DNA from: Tethya wilhelma
Taxonomy: Eukaryota; Porifera; Demospongiae; Tethyida; Tethyidae
DNA: 64,000 nucleotides
Reading direction: 5' to 3'
NCBI GenBank assembly: GCA_964030475.1
Contig: CAXIPT010000002.1
Span: forward strand, 20,850,765 to 20,914,764
Shown: piece after piece, positions 12,591-23,998 of the stretch
How positions within the stretch are numbered: position 1 is the first letter of the stretch
How the letters are laid out: each line of letters begins with the position of its first letter
Program-made: the position numbers and the translations under genes
The notes under the pieces: model-generated
Database searches by the model: none
Seen by the model: only the letters and a program-made list of their open reading frames with translations
What the model was told of the DNA's origin: nothing

Positions 12591-13299
12591 GAGGGAGATA
12601 CCGTCTGTGCTCATCCTGAAGCCATGTGAGTGACTCATGGATGAACGAGGTTGATTCTTCCCCCAAGGCCATTGCAGTGGATGTGTGAGGGGTGTGAGGG
12701 GTGGAAGGTGTGGCTGTGACGGATGATGATGTGACAGGAGTGGAGGGTGCTGGGGTGGAGACATTCTTTGACGGAGTCTTGAACTGGCTGAGTGTTTTCT
12801 TGACGGGTGTAACAGCTGATTCCTCATTAAGATCTTGTTGGGTAGGGACATACTCCTCATCATCTGAGTCAAAACAGCCACAGATCAAACAGTGCTACCA
12901 GCCTACGCTATAACACACTCACCATCATCTGAGTCCAATATCATCATCCTCCTTTTTTTCTTCCTCCCTTCTCCTCCAGCAGTCATTTCTTCTGCTCCTC
13001 TCTTCTTGCTCCCACTGCCGTTAATACTGCCACTGCTAGCTGAAGGAGATATCTGAAACACCAGTCATAAAACATAGATATATAACAAGTCCTACACGTG
13101 ATCAGACACAGCATAGATACAGTTAGTCTGGCTGGCCAGACTAGAGAGTTTATAGCTCTACCTTGGGGGAGAAACTGCTGCCTCCAATTAGGCTATTTTT
13201 GGCGGCGGGTGTAGCTTTAGAAGACTCTCCGTTGGTTTGCTTCGGCTTAGCAGAGCCATTGACAACGGAAAAATAACGAAACAAATTCCCTTGACTCAT
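6588..13299 (-). CDS. MSH6: DNA mismatch repair protein MSH6 (model broken by assembly)
   Basis: MSH6 pairs with MSH2 (MutS-alpha) to detect mispairs in the nucleus. The start is at 13299: [10 protein letters not shown] contains a PIP-box (QxxLxxYF) for PCNA. Acidic and Thr-Pro-rich linker exons follow, to TWLQDEHR near 12600. The next coding seen on this strand is [16 protein letters not shown] at about 10130-10040. It continues through the lever and clamp exons ([13 protein letters not shown]..., [12 protein letters not shown]) to the ATPase: Walker [10 protein letters not shown] (about 7500-7530), STFFVEL, Walker [22 protein letters not shown] and FSTHYHSL. The stop is at 6588-6590. The mismatch-binding domain with the Phe-x-Glu motif is missing. 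Its place holds a 573-base gap and an inverted copy of downstream exons. No PWWP domain is seen between the PIP-box and the linker. Confidence 0.9.
8533..9003. mobile_element. 471-bp hAT-like MITE in an MSH6 intron
   Basis: The terminal inverted repeats are TAGGCCTTTGCAAATTATGC at the left and its complement at the right. The flanking 8-bp direct repeats are TTAATGAT at 8525-8532 and 9004-9011. An 8-bp target duplication is typical of hAT-type elements. The interior holds several GAGCATAATAGGTGAAATTG units in tandem (about 8875-8950), echoing the TIR. It has no coding frame. The inverted MSH6 duplicate ends at 12551, about 20 bp inside this element. Confidence 0.85.
10178..10750. other. Assembly gap (573 n)
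   Basis: This is a run of unknown bases inside the MSH6 locus. Sequence on its left is repeated in inverse orientation further right (about 11345-12551), so the gap sits at the centre of an apparent palindrome. Confidence 0.99.
10751..11345. other. Non-coding stretch right of the gap
   Basis: I find no homology to MSH6 or any other gene on either strand. Because the next 1.2 kb is an inverted copy of MSH6 exons, this piece would lie upstream of the GSQFWSPS exon on the coding strand of that copy, and is probably intron. The missing mismatch-binding exons are not in it. Confidence 0.5.
11346..12551 (+). pseudogene. Inverted partial copy of MSH6 middle exons (probable misassembled haplotype)
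   Basis: This is the reverse complement of about 9004-10177. It repeats the MSH6 exons from [16 protein letters not shown] through [19 protein letters not shown] in the same order but on the + strand. Differences are few. One is a His/Tyr change (PDYLHLNG against PDYLYLNG) and another is the length of a CA/CT microsatellite, which is allele-like. It ends in the 8533-9003 MITE at a single n (12552). It cannot be part of a working MSH6 transcript in this orientation. A true inverted duplication is possible but less likely. Confidence 0.85.
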
Positions 13300-13432
13300 C
13301 TCTTTTCTTGAACCAGAGTTCCCTCCAAATACACGTGTGTTTGGGCATGCGCAGTAAAACAATACAATAATATTTTGAATAGTGTTGAATACAGATAATA
13401 ATTAATTTTTTTAAATAATATTGAATGTCATT

Positions 13433-13680
13433 CTATCTGATACTGTCTAGCATTTTCTCCACAATCCTCAGTTTCTCTGAATCCTGCAAGGAGAGACCAG
13501 GGCATGTACTACACATCATCATTTCTGCACCAACCCCTTGCACCAAACATGCACCTCACAAGACACTCACAAACTGATAGAGATGCTTAAGTTGAGTCGT
13601 AGCCCAGTCAACGTATCTTGTGTTCCTTGTCTTCACCTCTCCCTTGCCACTACGAGTGCCCAGCGCGTGGCTCACCTGGT

Positions 13681-13712
<32 letters not shown>

Positions 13713-14968
13713 CTGAGGGCTACAGCTCAACGCGTACACCACGTAACATACCCAGCAGAAACCATAGAGAGCTCGCACATTCTCAGGATTGAGTTTAACA
13801 GCGGTGGCAAAGTGCTTCCTAGCCAGCTCCATGCTGTCCACTGACGCCATGGTGTAGCACACCTACACACACACACACACACAACACAGTACTGATGGGA
13901 TGGATCACCGCCAGGATAGTGTGATAGCCTTGTACCCAGGCCCCTCTCATCAAGAAGGGAGAGGGTGTGCATTCGCCATGTGTACGAAGATATCCAAACT
14001 CGCAGGTTTTCTAGGAAAATTGAGCAGGTGCAAACAGCGTGCATCAAACCCTCTCCCTTCCTGATGGGAGGGGCCTGGGTACGAGGCTAGATAGTGTGAG
14101 TGCTGACCTCAGCATATCTCTGGTGGTAGAGATGGTGGTGAGGGTTGGTGAGGATGAGTTCCTCCAGACAGAAGGCCGCCTTGGAGTAGCTGCAGGGAAC
14201 CAGACATCTGGGTGAGGGGAACCAGCTGAACCATTGACAACACTTACTCATTCAGTGCAATGTAGAGATCAGCCAGTTCCAGCCAGCTCTCTGTGTCACT
14301 CATGAACCTACACACACCTAGATCAACACACAGTTGGCGAGAAACATACAACTTACACTTCTAATAATTTAGTCAGTTCTTGAGCAGCTGCCGAGAGTTT
14401 TCCTTGAGCTTTCAAGACAGCCACTTTTCTCTTCCAGAGCTCCACACTGGTTGGGTGCTGCTCCAAGAGGCCATCATAGTACTGCTCAGCCTCTTCATAT
14501 CTAGCAACACACAGTGTAAAATAGAGCTCTAATCATCAGACTGGTGACTGACCTTTCCTGACCTTCCAGCAACATCCCATTGAGCCTCTGCACATGAACA
14601 CTTGAAGGGAACTGGCAATTCAAGGCATCGTAGCACATCTGAAGGAGGTCAACAATCACCATTAGGCATACCAAGTGTAAGCCAACCACACCTGAGCTGT
14701 CTCCATGTCTCCACAGTCCAAGGCTGCCACAAACACCTGCTCATACACCAGCCACACTAGAGAAACACAGCATTTTAATACTCAACACTAGTCATTCCAA
14801 TTGAAGCCCACCTTCATCTCCAAGACTGGAAGAGTGGTCCTTCAACAAATGGCCGCCCAGTTCCACAATATGTAAGCTCTTCCTGGTACTCTCCTCCCTC
14901 CATTGCCGCAACGTGTCTCTCATCTCCTGCCAACCACTAAACCCCTTCACACTGTTCACAGACTCCAT
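13433..14968 (-). CDS. EMC2: ER membrane protein complex subunit 2
   Basis: EMC2 is the cytosolic TPR subunit of the ER membrane complex, which inserts tail-anchored and multipass proteins. The start [23 protein letters not shown] matches the family's WxEMRxxxRxW opening. Later exons give [91 protein letters not shown] and [11 protein letters not shown] before the stop at 13433. These are consecutive TPR helices in the EMC2 order. One intron holds a 165-bp MULE-like MITE (13925-14089), and two acceptors are preceded by CT or TG microsatellites. Its start codon is 105 bp from that of DNALI1 on the other strand. Confidence 0.93.
13925..14089. mobile_element. MULE-like foldback MITE, 165 bp
   Basis: The ends are near-perfect inverted repeats of about 40 bp. 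The left end starts TAGCCTTGTACCCAGGCCCC, and the right end is its complement with a few changes. The flanking direct repeats are GATAGTGTGA at 13915-13924 and 14090-14099, a 10-bp duplication typical of Mutator-like elements. It lies in an EMC2 intron. Related termini occur at 30576-30647 and 44780-44875. Confidence 0.85.
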
Positions 14969-15073
14969 CTTTCAAATCAGGTAAGGGGTCGTCAAATGAC
15001 GCACTATTATTGGTGAGCAATAATTAGAAATGTCCAGCGTTTCCATGACAACTATCGTTTACTGCAAGCCGCC
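14969..15073. promoter_or_regulatory. Bidirectional promoter, EMC2/DNALI1
   Basis: Only 105 bp separate the divergent start codons, so both 5' UTRs and the core promoter must share this interval. No TATA box is evident in either direction. It contains TGACGCACTATTATTGG, with an ATTGG (inverted CCAAT) element. The regulatory role is inferred from position. Confidence 0.6.
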
Positions 15074-16466
15074 ATGAGTTCTCTGATTCCTCCTACTTCT
15101 TCTCTTGTCAAGTATGACAATCCAGCGCTCGTCAGTAAGAACACTGACAGGAAATCAAAGGTTGCTTTGACATTCTAGTCATCAATAGATGCTTGTATGA
15201 ATGACTGATCGATGTGTTGTTCGATTGTTAGGTCCGCACTCCCAAAGCTGGCCAGCAGCCTAGTGTTGCTGCGATGGGTAGCGGAGGACCCATCCCTAGC
15301 CCTCCCAAAGGAAAGCTCCCGCCAGTAGAAGCCCAGAAGAACCAGCAGACTGAAGAAATCCTCAATTCCATTCTTCCACCTCGGGAATGGACGGAGAATG
15401 GGCAGCTGTGGATTCAGTGTGTTTCCAGTACTCCTGCCACTCGTCTCGACGTGATTAACCTCCAGGAGCAGTTGGACATGAGATTGCAGCAGAGGCAGGC
15501 CAGGGAGACTGGCATCTGCCCAGTACGGAGGGAGCTCTACTCACAATGCTTTGGTTGGTCCATAGGTTGTTGTTAATACCTTACTTGAGATATTAAAACA
15601 ATTGTTCATTTGTGTTCAGATGAACTGATCCGACAGGTGACCATTGAGTGTGCAGAGAGAGGTCTGCTGTTGCTCAGGTAGCTTGCTCTACTCTCTGTGA
15701 ACCATTGTGCTGTACTTGTCAAGTTGTTGATGGTTTCAACTGACTCTAGAGTTCGCGATGAGATAAGAATGACCATAGCCGCCTACCAGACACTGTATGA
15801 GAGCAGTGTGGCGTTTGGAATGAGGAAGAGCCTGATGTCAGAGCAAGGCAAGGCTGACTTGGAGCAGGCCAATGAAACCATGGAGCAAGACAAGCACGCA
15901 CTAGAGCAACAGGTATGTACTGTCGTAAGGGTGGCGATTACACATGGATGGTGTTGCTATGGTAACATGTTGTGTAGGTAATGGAGTTGAAGAACAAGTG
16001 TGATGCCATTGAGAAGAGAGAGACAGAGAAGAGGCAACTGGAGGAGAAGAAACACCAGGAGGAAATACAAGCACTGCGGAAAACAAACCAACAGCTCAAG
16101 GTACCACCACTCTAGGAGTTAGTCTGGCCGGCCAGACTCTTCGCATGTGTGGGCTTGGAAGAGTTTGGTACACATCCTACCCAAGAATTGTTCCAGATTA
16201 CCAAAATCTGGTAATTTTTAGATTTGATTAGTGACGACAAAATATAATATTATGTACAATGCATGCTCCAATGTCACTGTTGAAACTAACAGGTCTAGGG
16301 GGTTATCACTGGGTAGGAGATGTACCAGACTCTTCCATTTATTACAAACAGTCCGGCAAGCCAGACTATCTAGGAGTGCACTCATTTCAGTCAGTGTTAT
16401 ATGTATTGTGTGCGTGTGTGTGTGCAGGCTCAGTTGGAAGGAATAATTACCCCCCAGAAGAAGTAG
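15074..16466 (+). CDS. DNALI1: Axonemal dynein light intermediate polypeptide 1
   Basis: DNALI1 (p28) is a light chain of the inner-arm axonemal dyneins of motile cilia. The protein begins MSSLIPPTSSLVKYDNPALV. The next exon contains EILNSILPPREWTENGQLWI and RLDVINLQEQLDMRLQQRQARETGICPVRRELYSQCF, the family hallmark. DELIRQVTIECAERGLLLLRVRDEIRMTIAAYQTLYESSVAFGMRK follows across a splice, and then a Lys/Glu-rich coiled coil to QLEGIITPQKK and the stop at 16464-16466. All exons are in frame with GT-AG introns of about 60-340 bp. The last acceptor follows a TG microsatellite. The stop is 123 bp from the convergent RNGTT stop. Confidence 0.95.
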
Positions 16467-16589
16467 CTTCAAGAACACTCGGCCAGTGGTGAAATTAAAC
16501 TCATGTTTTAAGAGTAGTACAATACACATGCCCATGTATTAGTGTATGTATGTATGCAGTTTGCTATTCAGTCAATGTATATATAAATG

Positions 16590-18651
16590 TCAGTTTGCAT
16601 CTCTGTTTGGTGGTGGTCTTCTAGGGGGTGGCATTAGCTGTTCATCGGAGGCGCTACTGTTGTGAGCTCTCTTCTGCCCTGCTAGCTGTCCTGGGGGAGG
16701 TCTCCATCTGTGTCTCTCCACCACCTCCAGCAGCCACTCTTTGGTCACTGGCTGGTTGATGCTCTGACACACACCTGAAGAGAGGCAGCATTACCAGTCA
16801 TGACCCCACGAGGTCATAGGTCACTCACTCCTGGCAGTCACCACTCCATTGGGGTGACTCTTGTCCTCTCTCACTCTCATGAAATTCCAGCCAGACTTCT
16901 TGTCCCAGTAGCACTCAATGATGCGTCCATTGTACTGCTTGACATCTCTATTCCTCTATGGACAGTAAGATCAACAGTAATTCTCTGACTCACACGTCAG
17001 CTGGTGACTGGCTCTACCTGGAGGTTGATGGTTGCAAATGGATCCCTGTAGCCGTTAACATACAACTGACCAATCTTTTCAGGCAGTGTACTACACAGAG
17101 AGAGAGAGAGATAGAGAGAGGTGAGGTACATGCCCCAAGGGATGGAGCATGCAGTGGACTTACCCAGCCTGCTGTTTCTCTACAATTTGCAACCTGAAGT
17201 CCACTGTGTTCATGTCCGCTGGCTTCCACTTGAGGACACTGTTGCTCCTTCCCGGGGTGTAGGGCTGCGTGCACACACTCAGTGAACACAATACTGAGCA
17301 CTGCAGCAGATCCACATACCTCTAATGCAGGAGAGAATATCAGTCCGTCGGTTTCATGGGTGAGTTTCTTCATAAACTGTTCCAGTACCTATATTAGTGT
17401 GTGTGTGCGTGTGCGTGTGTGTGTGTGTGTGTGCCAGTGAAGGGAAGGAGGCAGGGAGAGCTTACCATTCTAGTGTCCCCTACATCCCAGAAGAGCTTGG
17501 TCCGCACACCAAATGGTTCCAGCTGCTTGTCCACTATGCCTTGCTTGGCCTGTGTGCCCAATAGTAGCAGTAATAATTATAATTAGAGGAGTTGCACTTG
17601 ACTTACCCCTTGCTCCCTGGGAGCTATCAGCTCACGATCCACACACTGCAGCCTGGTCATGTGATCACACTGGGCTATGTATGTGCTCCTCTAGAGGAAC
17701 CAACCAAACACTACCATCAGCCCAAGAACACCAAGACACAAGACATACATACATACCTCCAACTGCATGATGTCATAGATGAGGTAGCGGGGTCGCAGTC
17801 CTCCCTCGGGGGTCTTGTCCAACACCATCTCCTGAGGAGAGAGAGATTGGGTGAAAAATGAAAAGTGGAAATAATAAAAAAGGGAGGACTTGTCAACTGA
17901 TCCTATCCGAGCCTCCGAAGGGCAAAAAAAGAAAGTTTTCTTTGCCAACACATTTTATTGGATAAAATTGATCATACAGAATAAATTATAAATCTAAATG
18001 TTCTTATAGTTCAAATAGCTCCAGTATGCCTGGTCATCAGGGAAGTACCCAAACCAATCATCGCATTACCACCAGTTTTGGTCCCTTTGAACTTCCGACT
18101 AATGGTAACCTATGGACATGGGCGGGACCACTCCCCTAGGTAGGAGTCCGGGTAGTCCAGTGATGAAGCATCATTCTTCTGCGTCTCCAAGTATGAAAAG
18201 CTAGCCACGTGACTTAATTTATCTACTTTGTATGGTACCTGTTACATTGTTGTAGGCATCCTAGGCAGTTTCTCCAAAAAAAAAAAGAGAGAGGAGAAAC
18301 ATCTTGCCCGCTGTTACTTTCAGAAGGTAGCAAGTAGATTCTGCTTGCAACTGCTTCAAGAATAAAAATGGTTGGCATTACTTAGGCTCATGCTTATATT
18401 CCAGCATAGGAATGAGACTTGTTCTATTGTGGTCTAGACACAGGCTAAAACCTATTGAATAGTTAACCTTTAAGTCCTTCCCTCTGGGTTAGCCACCTAA
18501 GCATTCCCAGACCACTGAATGGCATTGCATGTAGATTTGGCTATGATAAGTTTAATCACAAGCTAGTACCTATGTTACATGTGGTGGCCACACACACACA
18601 CACACACANAAGCTTGTCTGCTTCCAAAATAAATCCATTAGTATTGTGTAT

Positions 18652-18724
<73 letters not shown>

Positions 18725-20090
18725 TGTCTACCTTGTGCCATCAGCCTTCCAGCTAACTCTGTACGGGTATTTATTGAGTAAACCGATGTTTTGTACGTCC
18801 ATTGACACAGGCTGTGATCCTCCAAACCCAGTCCTGTTACAGTGAATCAACATAATACACTGTCATCAGCTGTTGCCCTAACTCACTTCTCCCATCTGAG
18901 GATGGCCTGGCACTGCTGCTGGACCTCCTCCCTCTTTGGAGAGACCACACTACCAACTCCACTAACACCATCCATGAATTTTGCCCTCTAATCGACAAAA
19001 ATATAAATTAAGAATCAGTGTTGGTGAAGGAATTGGTGCTACCTCATTTTGAACTGTTCCTGGTCTCCTAGGGCCACCGCCTGCTGGCCGTCCCTGGTCA
19101 CTGTCGTCAGGAGAGGGCAGCTCATCCTCGTTGCACCAGGGAGGCCTCTCTGGTATCACGATGTCCACCATACTCCCACCATTGTACCTCTGGGCCAGCT
19201 CCTTCAGATAGTGGGGCTTGTAGATGCCAGGCGGACGGGCCTACCAACACATACACAGTCTATTACTCTCAGTAGTCTCACTGAGAGAAAGAACTTACAT
19301 CAGCAAAAGTTGCAACTGCTGCTTCCAAACTGAAAGAGAGGAATCCATTGAGTCATGACACCTATCGATCACTGCAGTACCTCGCTGCAGCTTTAGAACT
19401 TACCTCCAGTCCTCGATCTCCACCAGGTAGGCAATGATTAGGAAGCCTGTTCTGTTGTAACCATGGGTGCAGTGGACACCTGCAGAGATGACATTTCAAG
19501 ACAGAATCACACTCGGAGCTAGCTCCCCCCCCCCCTAACCGATTATCTCTCCAGTATGCTGTTCAAAGTAGCTCTTAGTGAATTGGTTGAAGTTGTTGAC
19601 CTGCTCTTGTGTGGGAGCCTCTGCAAACCTGAAACAGGCAATCCACAGATAGAGATACAACTCTGCACACTAACACAGTGTCCCTAAAATCACTGATACC
19701 TGATACCCTGAGCATGCAGTACACTACTACAGTACCACAAACTAACTATCTTCGACACAGACCTACCCTTCACATTTGAGCTTGTAGTGCCCTATGTTCA
19801 TGGAGTAGAGGTCCCTCTTGTCATAAAAGCGGTCTGTCTTAGTGAGATCAACCACCAGACCCAACTTCAGCTGGAGAGCTTCAACATAGCTGACTAGCAT
19901 GGCCAAATCAAACCTGTTACTCTCCGGCACCTCATCGTACCTCGAGGAAAGAGGCGTCTTGAATGGAAGAAACTTCCCTGAGCGAGAGAGAGAACACAGC
20001 TGCCTTCATGCTACAGCCCCGGGTCCCTGCCTTACCTCCTACCACCTTCCCTTTCCTCGGACAGTTCAACCATCTTGGAGGCACAGACAT
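16590..20090 (-). CDS. RNGTT: mRNA-capping enzyme (triphosphatase plus guanylyltransferase)
   Basis: This bifunctional nuclear enzyme removes the gamma phosphate of nascent mRNA and adds GMP. The start [19 protein letters not shown] is that of the family. The phosphatase domain has the P-loop [14 protein letters not shown] (HCx5R) and then [20 protein letters not shown]. After a linker the transferase starts [12 protein letters not shown], with the catalytic lysine in SWKADGT (about 18735). Later exons give [23 protein letters not shown], the OB-fold and the tail [11 protein letters not shown]...LMPPPRRPP. One exon after the KADG motif ([14 protein letters not shown]) runs into a single n at 18609. 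The following segment up to LLDGE is not found, so the model is incomplete there. Confidence 0.93.
17941..18560. other. Unexplained stretch inside the RNGTT locus
   Basis: Exon sequence expected between [14 protein letters not shown] and the PRYLIYD exon is absent. On the minus strand this stretch instead reads [20 protein letters not shown], then a stop and an AATAAA signal (near 17955). That looks like a gene 3' end, but I cannot identify it. Upstream frames contain stops. It could be a retroposed fragment or a misjoined contig, since a single n lies at 18609 just beyond it. Confidence 0.35.
18656..18721. repeat. (CA)n microsatellite
   Basis: About 33 uninterrupted CA units lie in the RNGTT intron between the KADG exon and the following exon. 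No acceptor AG is visible between the repeat and that exon, which suggests the repeat is misassembled. Confidence 0.95.
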
Positions 20091-20192
20091 CGTGTTGACT
20101 CCGCCCACTATTATTTCTCTAAATATACGATTCACTAGGAACAAGAAATATTAAAAAATTGTTCACAATATACTCGCAATAATAATTATTTC
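20091..20192. promoter_or_regulatory. Bidirectional promoter, RNGTT/SMNDC1
   Basis: 102 bp separate the divergent start codons. The interval is AT-rich and contains CTCCGCCCAC near the RNGTT start, a GC-box-like site. Two RNA-processing genes therefore share one promoter. Function is inferred from position only. Confidence 0.6.
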
Positions 20193-20825
20193 ATGGCTAC
20201 TGGAGTAAGCAGTAACACTCGCCAACTAAAGGAGAACCTGGCCAACTATGAGGCCCAACTTCACCAGGTACGTAACATGAATTCATTGAAGTATTTTCAG
20301 AACACTCTGTCGTTTTCTACAGGTGGAAGCAGCTCTTACAAACGACCCAGACAATGAAGAACTGCTCAAGCTCAAAGCTGACCTCACCGTGAGTCTGTTA
20401 CTAGTGAAATTGTCAACTTTTACAAGTGTGTACCCTTTCAGGAAGTGAAGCAGTTAACAGTTGATCTGATAGGCCTAGCTCCTGAGCCTAAGAGGAAAGG
20501 TCCTAGCTGGAAGGCTGGGGACCACTGCCAGGCCCTGTGGGCTGACAACGGGAGGTATGCTATTCATTTGTGGCCCAGTCTCTGTCCGTCTCCTATATTG
20601 AATGAGCTAATTGACTAGCAGTAATCCTGACCAGGTACTATAACGCTGTGATAGACATGGTGTCTGAAGATGGTGAGAATTGCACCGTTACGTTTGACGG
20701 ATACGGAACGTCTGTTGTCACCAAGTTGAGTGACCTTCGACCCCAAGGTTTAGATGAAGAGGATTTGATTCCTGAGTCAAAGAAGAAGAAGCCCAACCCA
20801 GCAAGAAGAGCTAATGCCAAGTGAG

Positions 20826-20862
<37 letters not shown>

Positions 20863-21355
20863 CAACATGTAACGGAGGTGCTTCTGGTGCAGGGAGAAAA
20901 GAGCTGAGGTGAGAGAATACAAGAAAAAGAAGGCTTTAAAGAAGAAAGAAAGAATGCAGGTCAGTTGTTAAACATGATTTGGTAGCCATGGCAACAGTAG
21001 TACTATGGTTTTAGGAGGTGGAGGCATTTCGAGAGAAAGAGAAGAACAGATGGCAGATGTTTTCTCAAAAGGTACGTCGCAGCTATTTCTAGTTGTTGCT
21101 ATGGTGACTGATCCTCACTACAGTCGTCCAAGAGTAAGTCTGGGCCTTTGAATGGACGGCAGAAGAAGAGTATATTTGCAGTACCTGATTCATTGGATGG
21201 AAGGGTGAGAGAGGGGATGAATATACAAGACCCTCCAATTATTTTCCTTGTGGTTGTTTCATATGCAGGTTGGGGTTGGAACATGCAACATTGGAGGGAA
21301 AGGAATGACGGACTTTGTAAACCCTTCAAAGACGTATTCTGCCAAGCAAAGCTAG
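20193..21355 (+). CDS. SMNDC1: Survival of motor neuron-related splicing factor 30
   Basis: SPF30 is a nuclear Tudor protein needed to assemble the tri-snRNP into the spliceosome. The N-terminus MATGVSSNTRQLKENLANYE and the heptad-like region LKLKADLTEVKQLTVDLI precede the Tudor domain: WKAGDHCQALWADNGRYYNAVI...VTFDGYGTSVVTKLSDLRP. Its aromatic cage residues (W, Y, Y, F/Y) are visible. A basic KKKK/EYKKKKALKKKERMQ segment and EKEKNRWQMFSQK follow, then the typical end VGVGTCNIGGKGMTDF. Exons are short with GT-AG introns. A CT microsatellite (20827-20860) precedes one acceptor. It converges on the PDZ-PH gene with 137 bp between stops. Confidence 0.95.
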
Positions 21356-21492
21356 CACTGTTACACCACCCTCTGACACACACAGAATAGTTGTTACATT
21401 ATTGAATTTTGATCAGTCAATACAAAAGATAAATAATAATAATTATTATTATAGTGCAATTGAAGAAGCACTGAAGACCTGTACACTGCTGT

Positions 21493-22571
21493 TCACACCT
21501 GAGTGGTTTCTCCTTGGAATGCTCTCAGCCATCTACACATGAAGGCAAGAATATAGCATAATGAAATGTCGGGCACTAAATTGCAGGAGTACATGCTAAT
21601 TTACCTCTCTCTTTCACTCTCGCTGTCAGCATAGAAATGGTAGTGCCTCATTCTGGCAGTGGGAGCGACAGCACTGAAGTAGTATTTGCCTGATTTCCCG
21701 TTCCTTCCTCTCTCTGTGATGTAGCCCTTAAGGTTCATGACCCCACAGGCTGTGGTGTGGGTCATGCTGGGGTAGTAGAACACCTGCTCTCCCTGCAGCA
21801 CGCAGTAGCGTCTCTTCCAGGTCTTGATGGTGCCTCCTCTCTTGTGCAGGAAGCCACTGCAGTCCGGGCTCTTGATGGACAGGGCACTCATCCCAACATT
21901 ATGAGCAGGTGCTGAGAACTCTCCAGCCTGTAACACGACAGATATTCCACTAATGAATACAGCCCCTTCATTATTAGGAACATTATAGTACCTTCCTCTC
22001 TAAACTGGCAGCCTCAGTCAGCACCTGGGCCCACCTATGTTAGGAGCACCAACACCATTACATCATCATCATCACACGTACACACACTGTGCCACACACC
22101 TGTCCATTGTCTCCTGGTTCTCAGCCGACAGGTAGTAGCTCCTCTCACCTCCCTTCACAAGTTGGATGGCATGGGGTTTCTTGATATCGTGGCTGGCTTT
22201 AGATACAGTGTAGTTCCTAAGTACAATTGCTCCTCGTGGTACTGTATCCTGAGAGCAGACACCATACTGTAACACAGGCGTGATGGCTACTGCCATTGAC
22301 TCACCCCTGGGTGGTTGTAGTAGTAGGCAATGCAATCGTCCTTAAGAACAAACCACCGTCTCCTCCAGTTCTTTGGGATGAGCCCAGAACCACCTCTCTT
22401 CACCAACCACCCACTGTAGACAGACTCACCTCCTATATATAATTATATATTATTATTATTTTCATTATTGCTTTACAGCATAATATATGAATATGAGACA
22501 GGTGATAAATTGTGAGATAAGAAGTGACTCTTTGGTTAGAGAATATATATATATATATATATATATTATGT

Positions 22572-22617
<46 letters not shown>

Positions 22618-23207
22618 ATTATTAACCCAACAGTTGAGTAGCTAACCTTCAACTCTTGATGTTGGCTGCACTGTCTTCACTAGTAGTTTCACAATCTCTC
22701 CCTCACTCTCAGCTATCAGCCGACCAGCCTCTTGGTGGGACATACTCCTAACACAGACCTCATTCACCTCCAGCACCTGGTCTCCAACGTGGACCCCCCT
22801 GGACACACACCCACCTACAGCAACACTTTTGATGTCAATACAATACCAGAGATGGTAGTACAGTGCTCACAGAGGCTAGCAATGGTGGGTGGCGATCGAC
22901 CTGTCAGCTCTAAGCCAAAGCCAAAGGACTCTCTCTTCAGCTGCACACTACCACTCTTGGGCTTGGTGAATCTGTTTGACCTTCTGATAGAGTTCATCCT
23001 CCCGATGGCATCCCATCTTGCCTCTCCCTCGTCCAACGACTCTGAACCATCGTCTTTACACAAAGACACCTCCTTATCCTAGCAAGAGAAGGAACACAGC
23101 CAGCCTATGACTGCTGGCAATGTTTACACTCTAAACACACTCACTGAGGATCTGGAGAGCTCAGGGACATCCATCAGTAGATCAGGAAGACACACTGACT
23201 CAGCCAT
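21493..23207 (-). CDS. PDZ- and tandem PH-domain protein (PDZPH1-like architecture)
   Basis: The start is MAESVCLPDLLMDVPELSRS at 23207. A charged exon ends VQLKRESFGFGLELTGRSP, the first strand and GFGL carboxylate-binding loop of a PDZ domain, which continues GVHVGDQVLEVNEVCVRSMS...AESEGEIVKLLVKT. The first PH domain reads VYSGWLVKRGG...WRRRWFVLKDDCIAYYY and ends with the RWAQVL helix. The second reads CSGFLHKRGGTIKTWKRRYCVLQGEQVFYY...YHFYADSESER and ends WLRAFQ. Such proteins bind phosphoinositides and peptide tails at membranes. The last residues, TTQV, themselves fit a class I PDZ ligand. The order PDZ-PH-PH resembles mammalian PDZPH1. Orthology is not established. Confidence 0.8.
22544..22617. 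repeat. (AT)n and (GA)n microsatellites
   Basis: An AT run at about 22544-22566 and a GA run at about 22576-22615 lie in an intron of the PDZ-PH gene. The GA run reads as CT on the coding strand. Confidence 0.95.
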
Positions 23208-23554
23208 TACACTGCATAGTCTGTACGTTTGAAACAGTTTGGTATCTTCATAGCTAAAGTAGACACAGTGTTTTGTGTGCATAATTTGCTTAGAGCAACA
23301 GAGCCAGTTGGGAACACAAACAATGTGTAGAGTTTTCTAAACAAGGATCGATTACGTGGAACACACAACAGTGACAAACAAGTACAGCCAATAGCAACAC
23401 AAGTGAACTTTGGCACTCACCTATAACTATGCTGCGAGCTGCCTACAAGACAAATTGGACATGCACTTTCAGTTTCCGTGCATAATTCCAAATAGAGCGC
23501 ACCGTCCCTTTCTAATTAAAGCACATCAGTATTGCATCAACAACCATCTGAACC
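23208..23554. promoter_or_regulatory. Divergent promoter region, PDZ-PH gene/HCCS
   Basis: The start codons are 347 bp apart, the widest of the head-to-head intervals in the packed block. No convincing exon or known element is seen. The interval presumably holds both 5' UTRs. Confidence 0.5.
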
Positions 23555-23963
23555 ATGAGCTCAAGTGGCGGAGAGTGTCCAGTACACAAGAAAGAAGTAA
23601 GATAATGTTTTCAATGGGACATCAGGCAACTCATGTGTGCGTGTATACTAGTCTACAGATTCCCCACTGATGGCCAGTGAGTGCCCAGCCAACAGCAGTG
23701 ATGCACTGGATCCTACCAACATGGTATGTCTCATCACAGCTAGCCTGTGTGTGTGTGAGTGGGTGTAATGGTGTGACTATTGCAGATGCCTCGTCTAAGT
23801 CAGGAGCCCATTCCTGATCAGCCATTCCCCTTGTCCACTGAACGTCAAGTGTCTAGTATCCCTAAAGGGGATGGAGAGAAGTGGGTGTATCCTTCACAAC
23901 AGATGTTCTTCAATGCAATGGTTAGAAAGGTGAGTTCTTATACTACCTCTTGCTCATTGTTAC

Positions 23964-23998
<35 letters not shown>

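Noticed and set aside
18556..18825. Cys-Val and Thr-His repeat peptides
   Set aside because: They are translations of (CA)n/(TG)n microsatellites, as are similar frames at 34.0, 35.9 and 37.3 kb.
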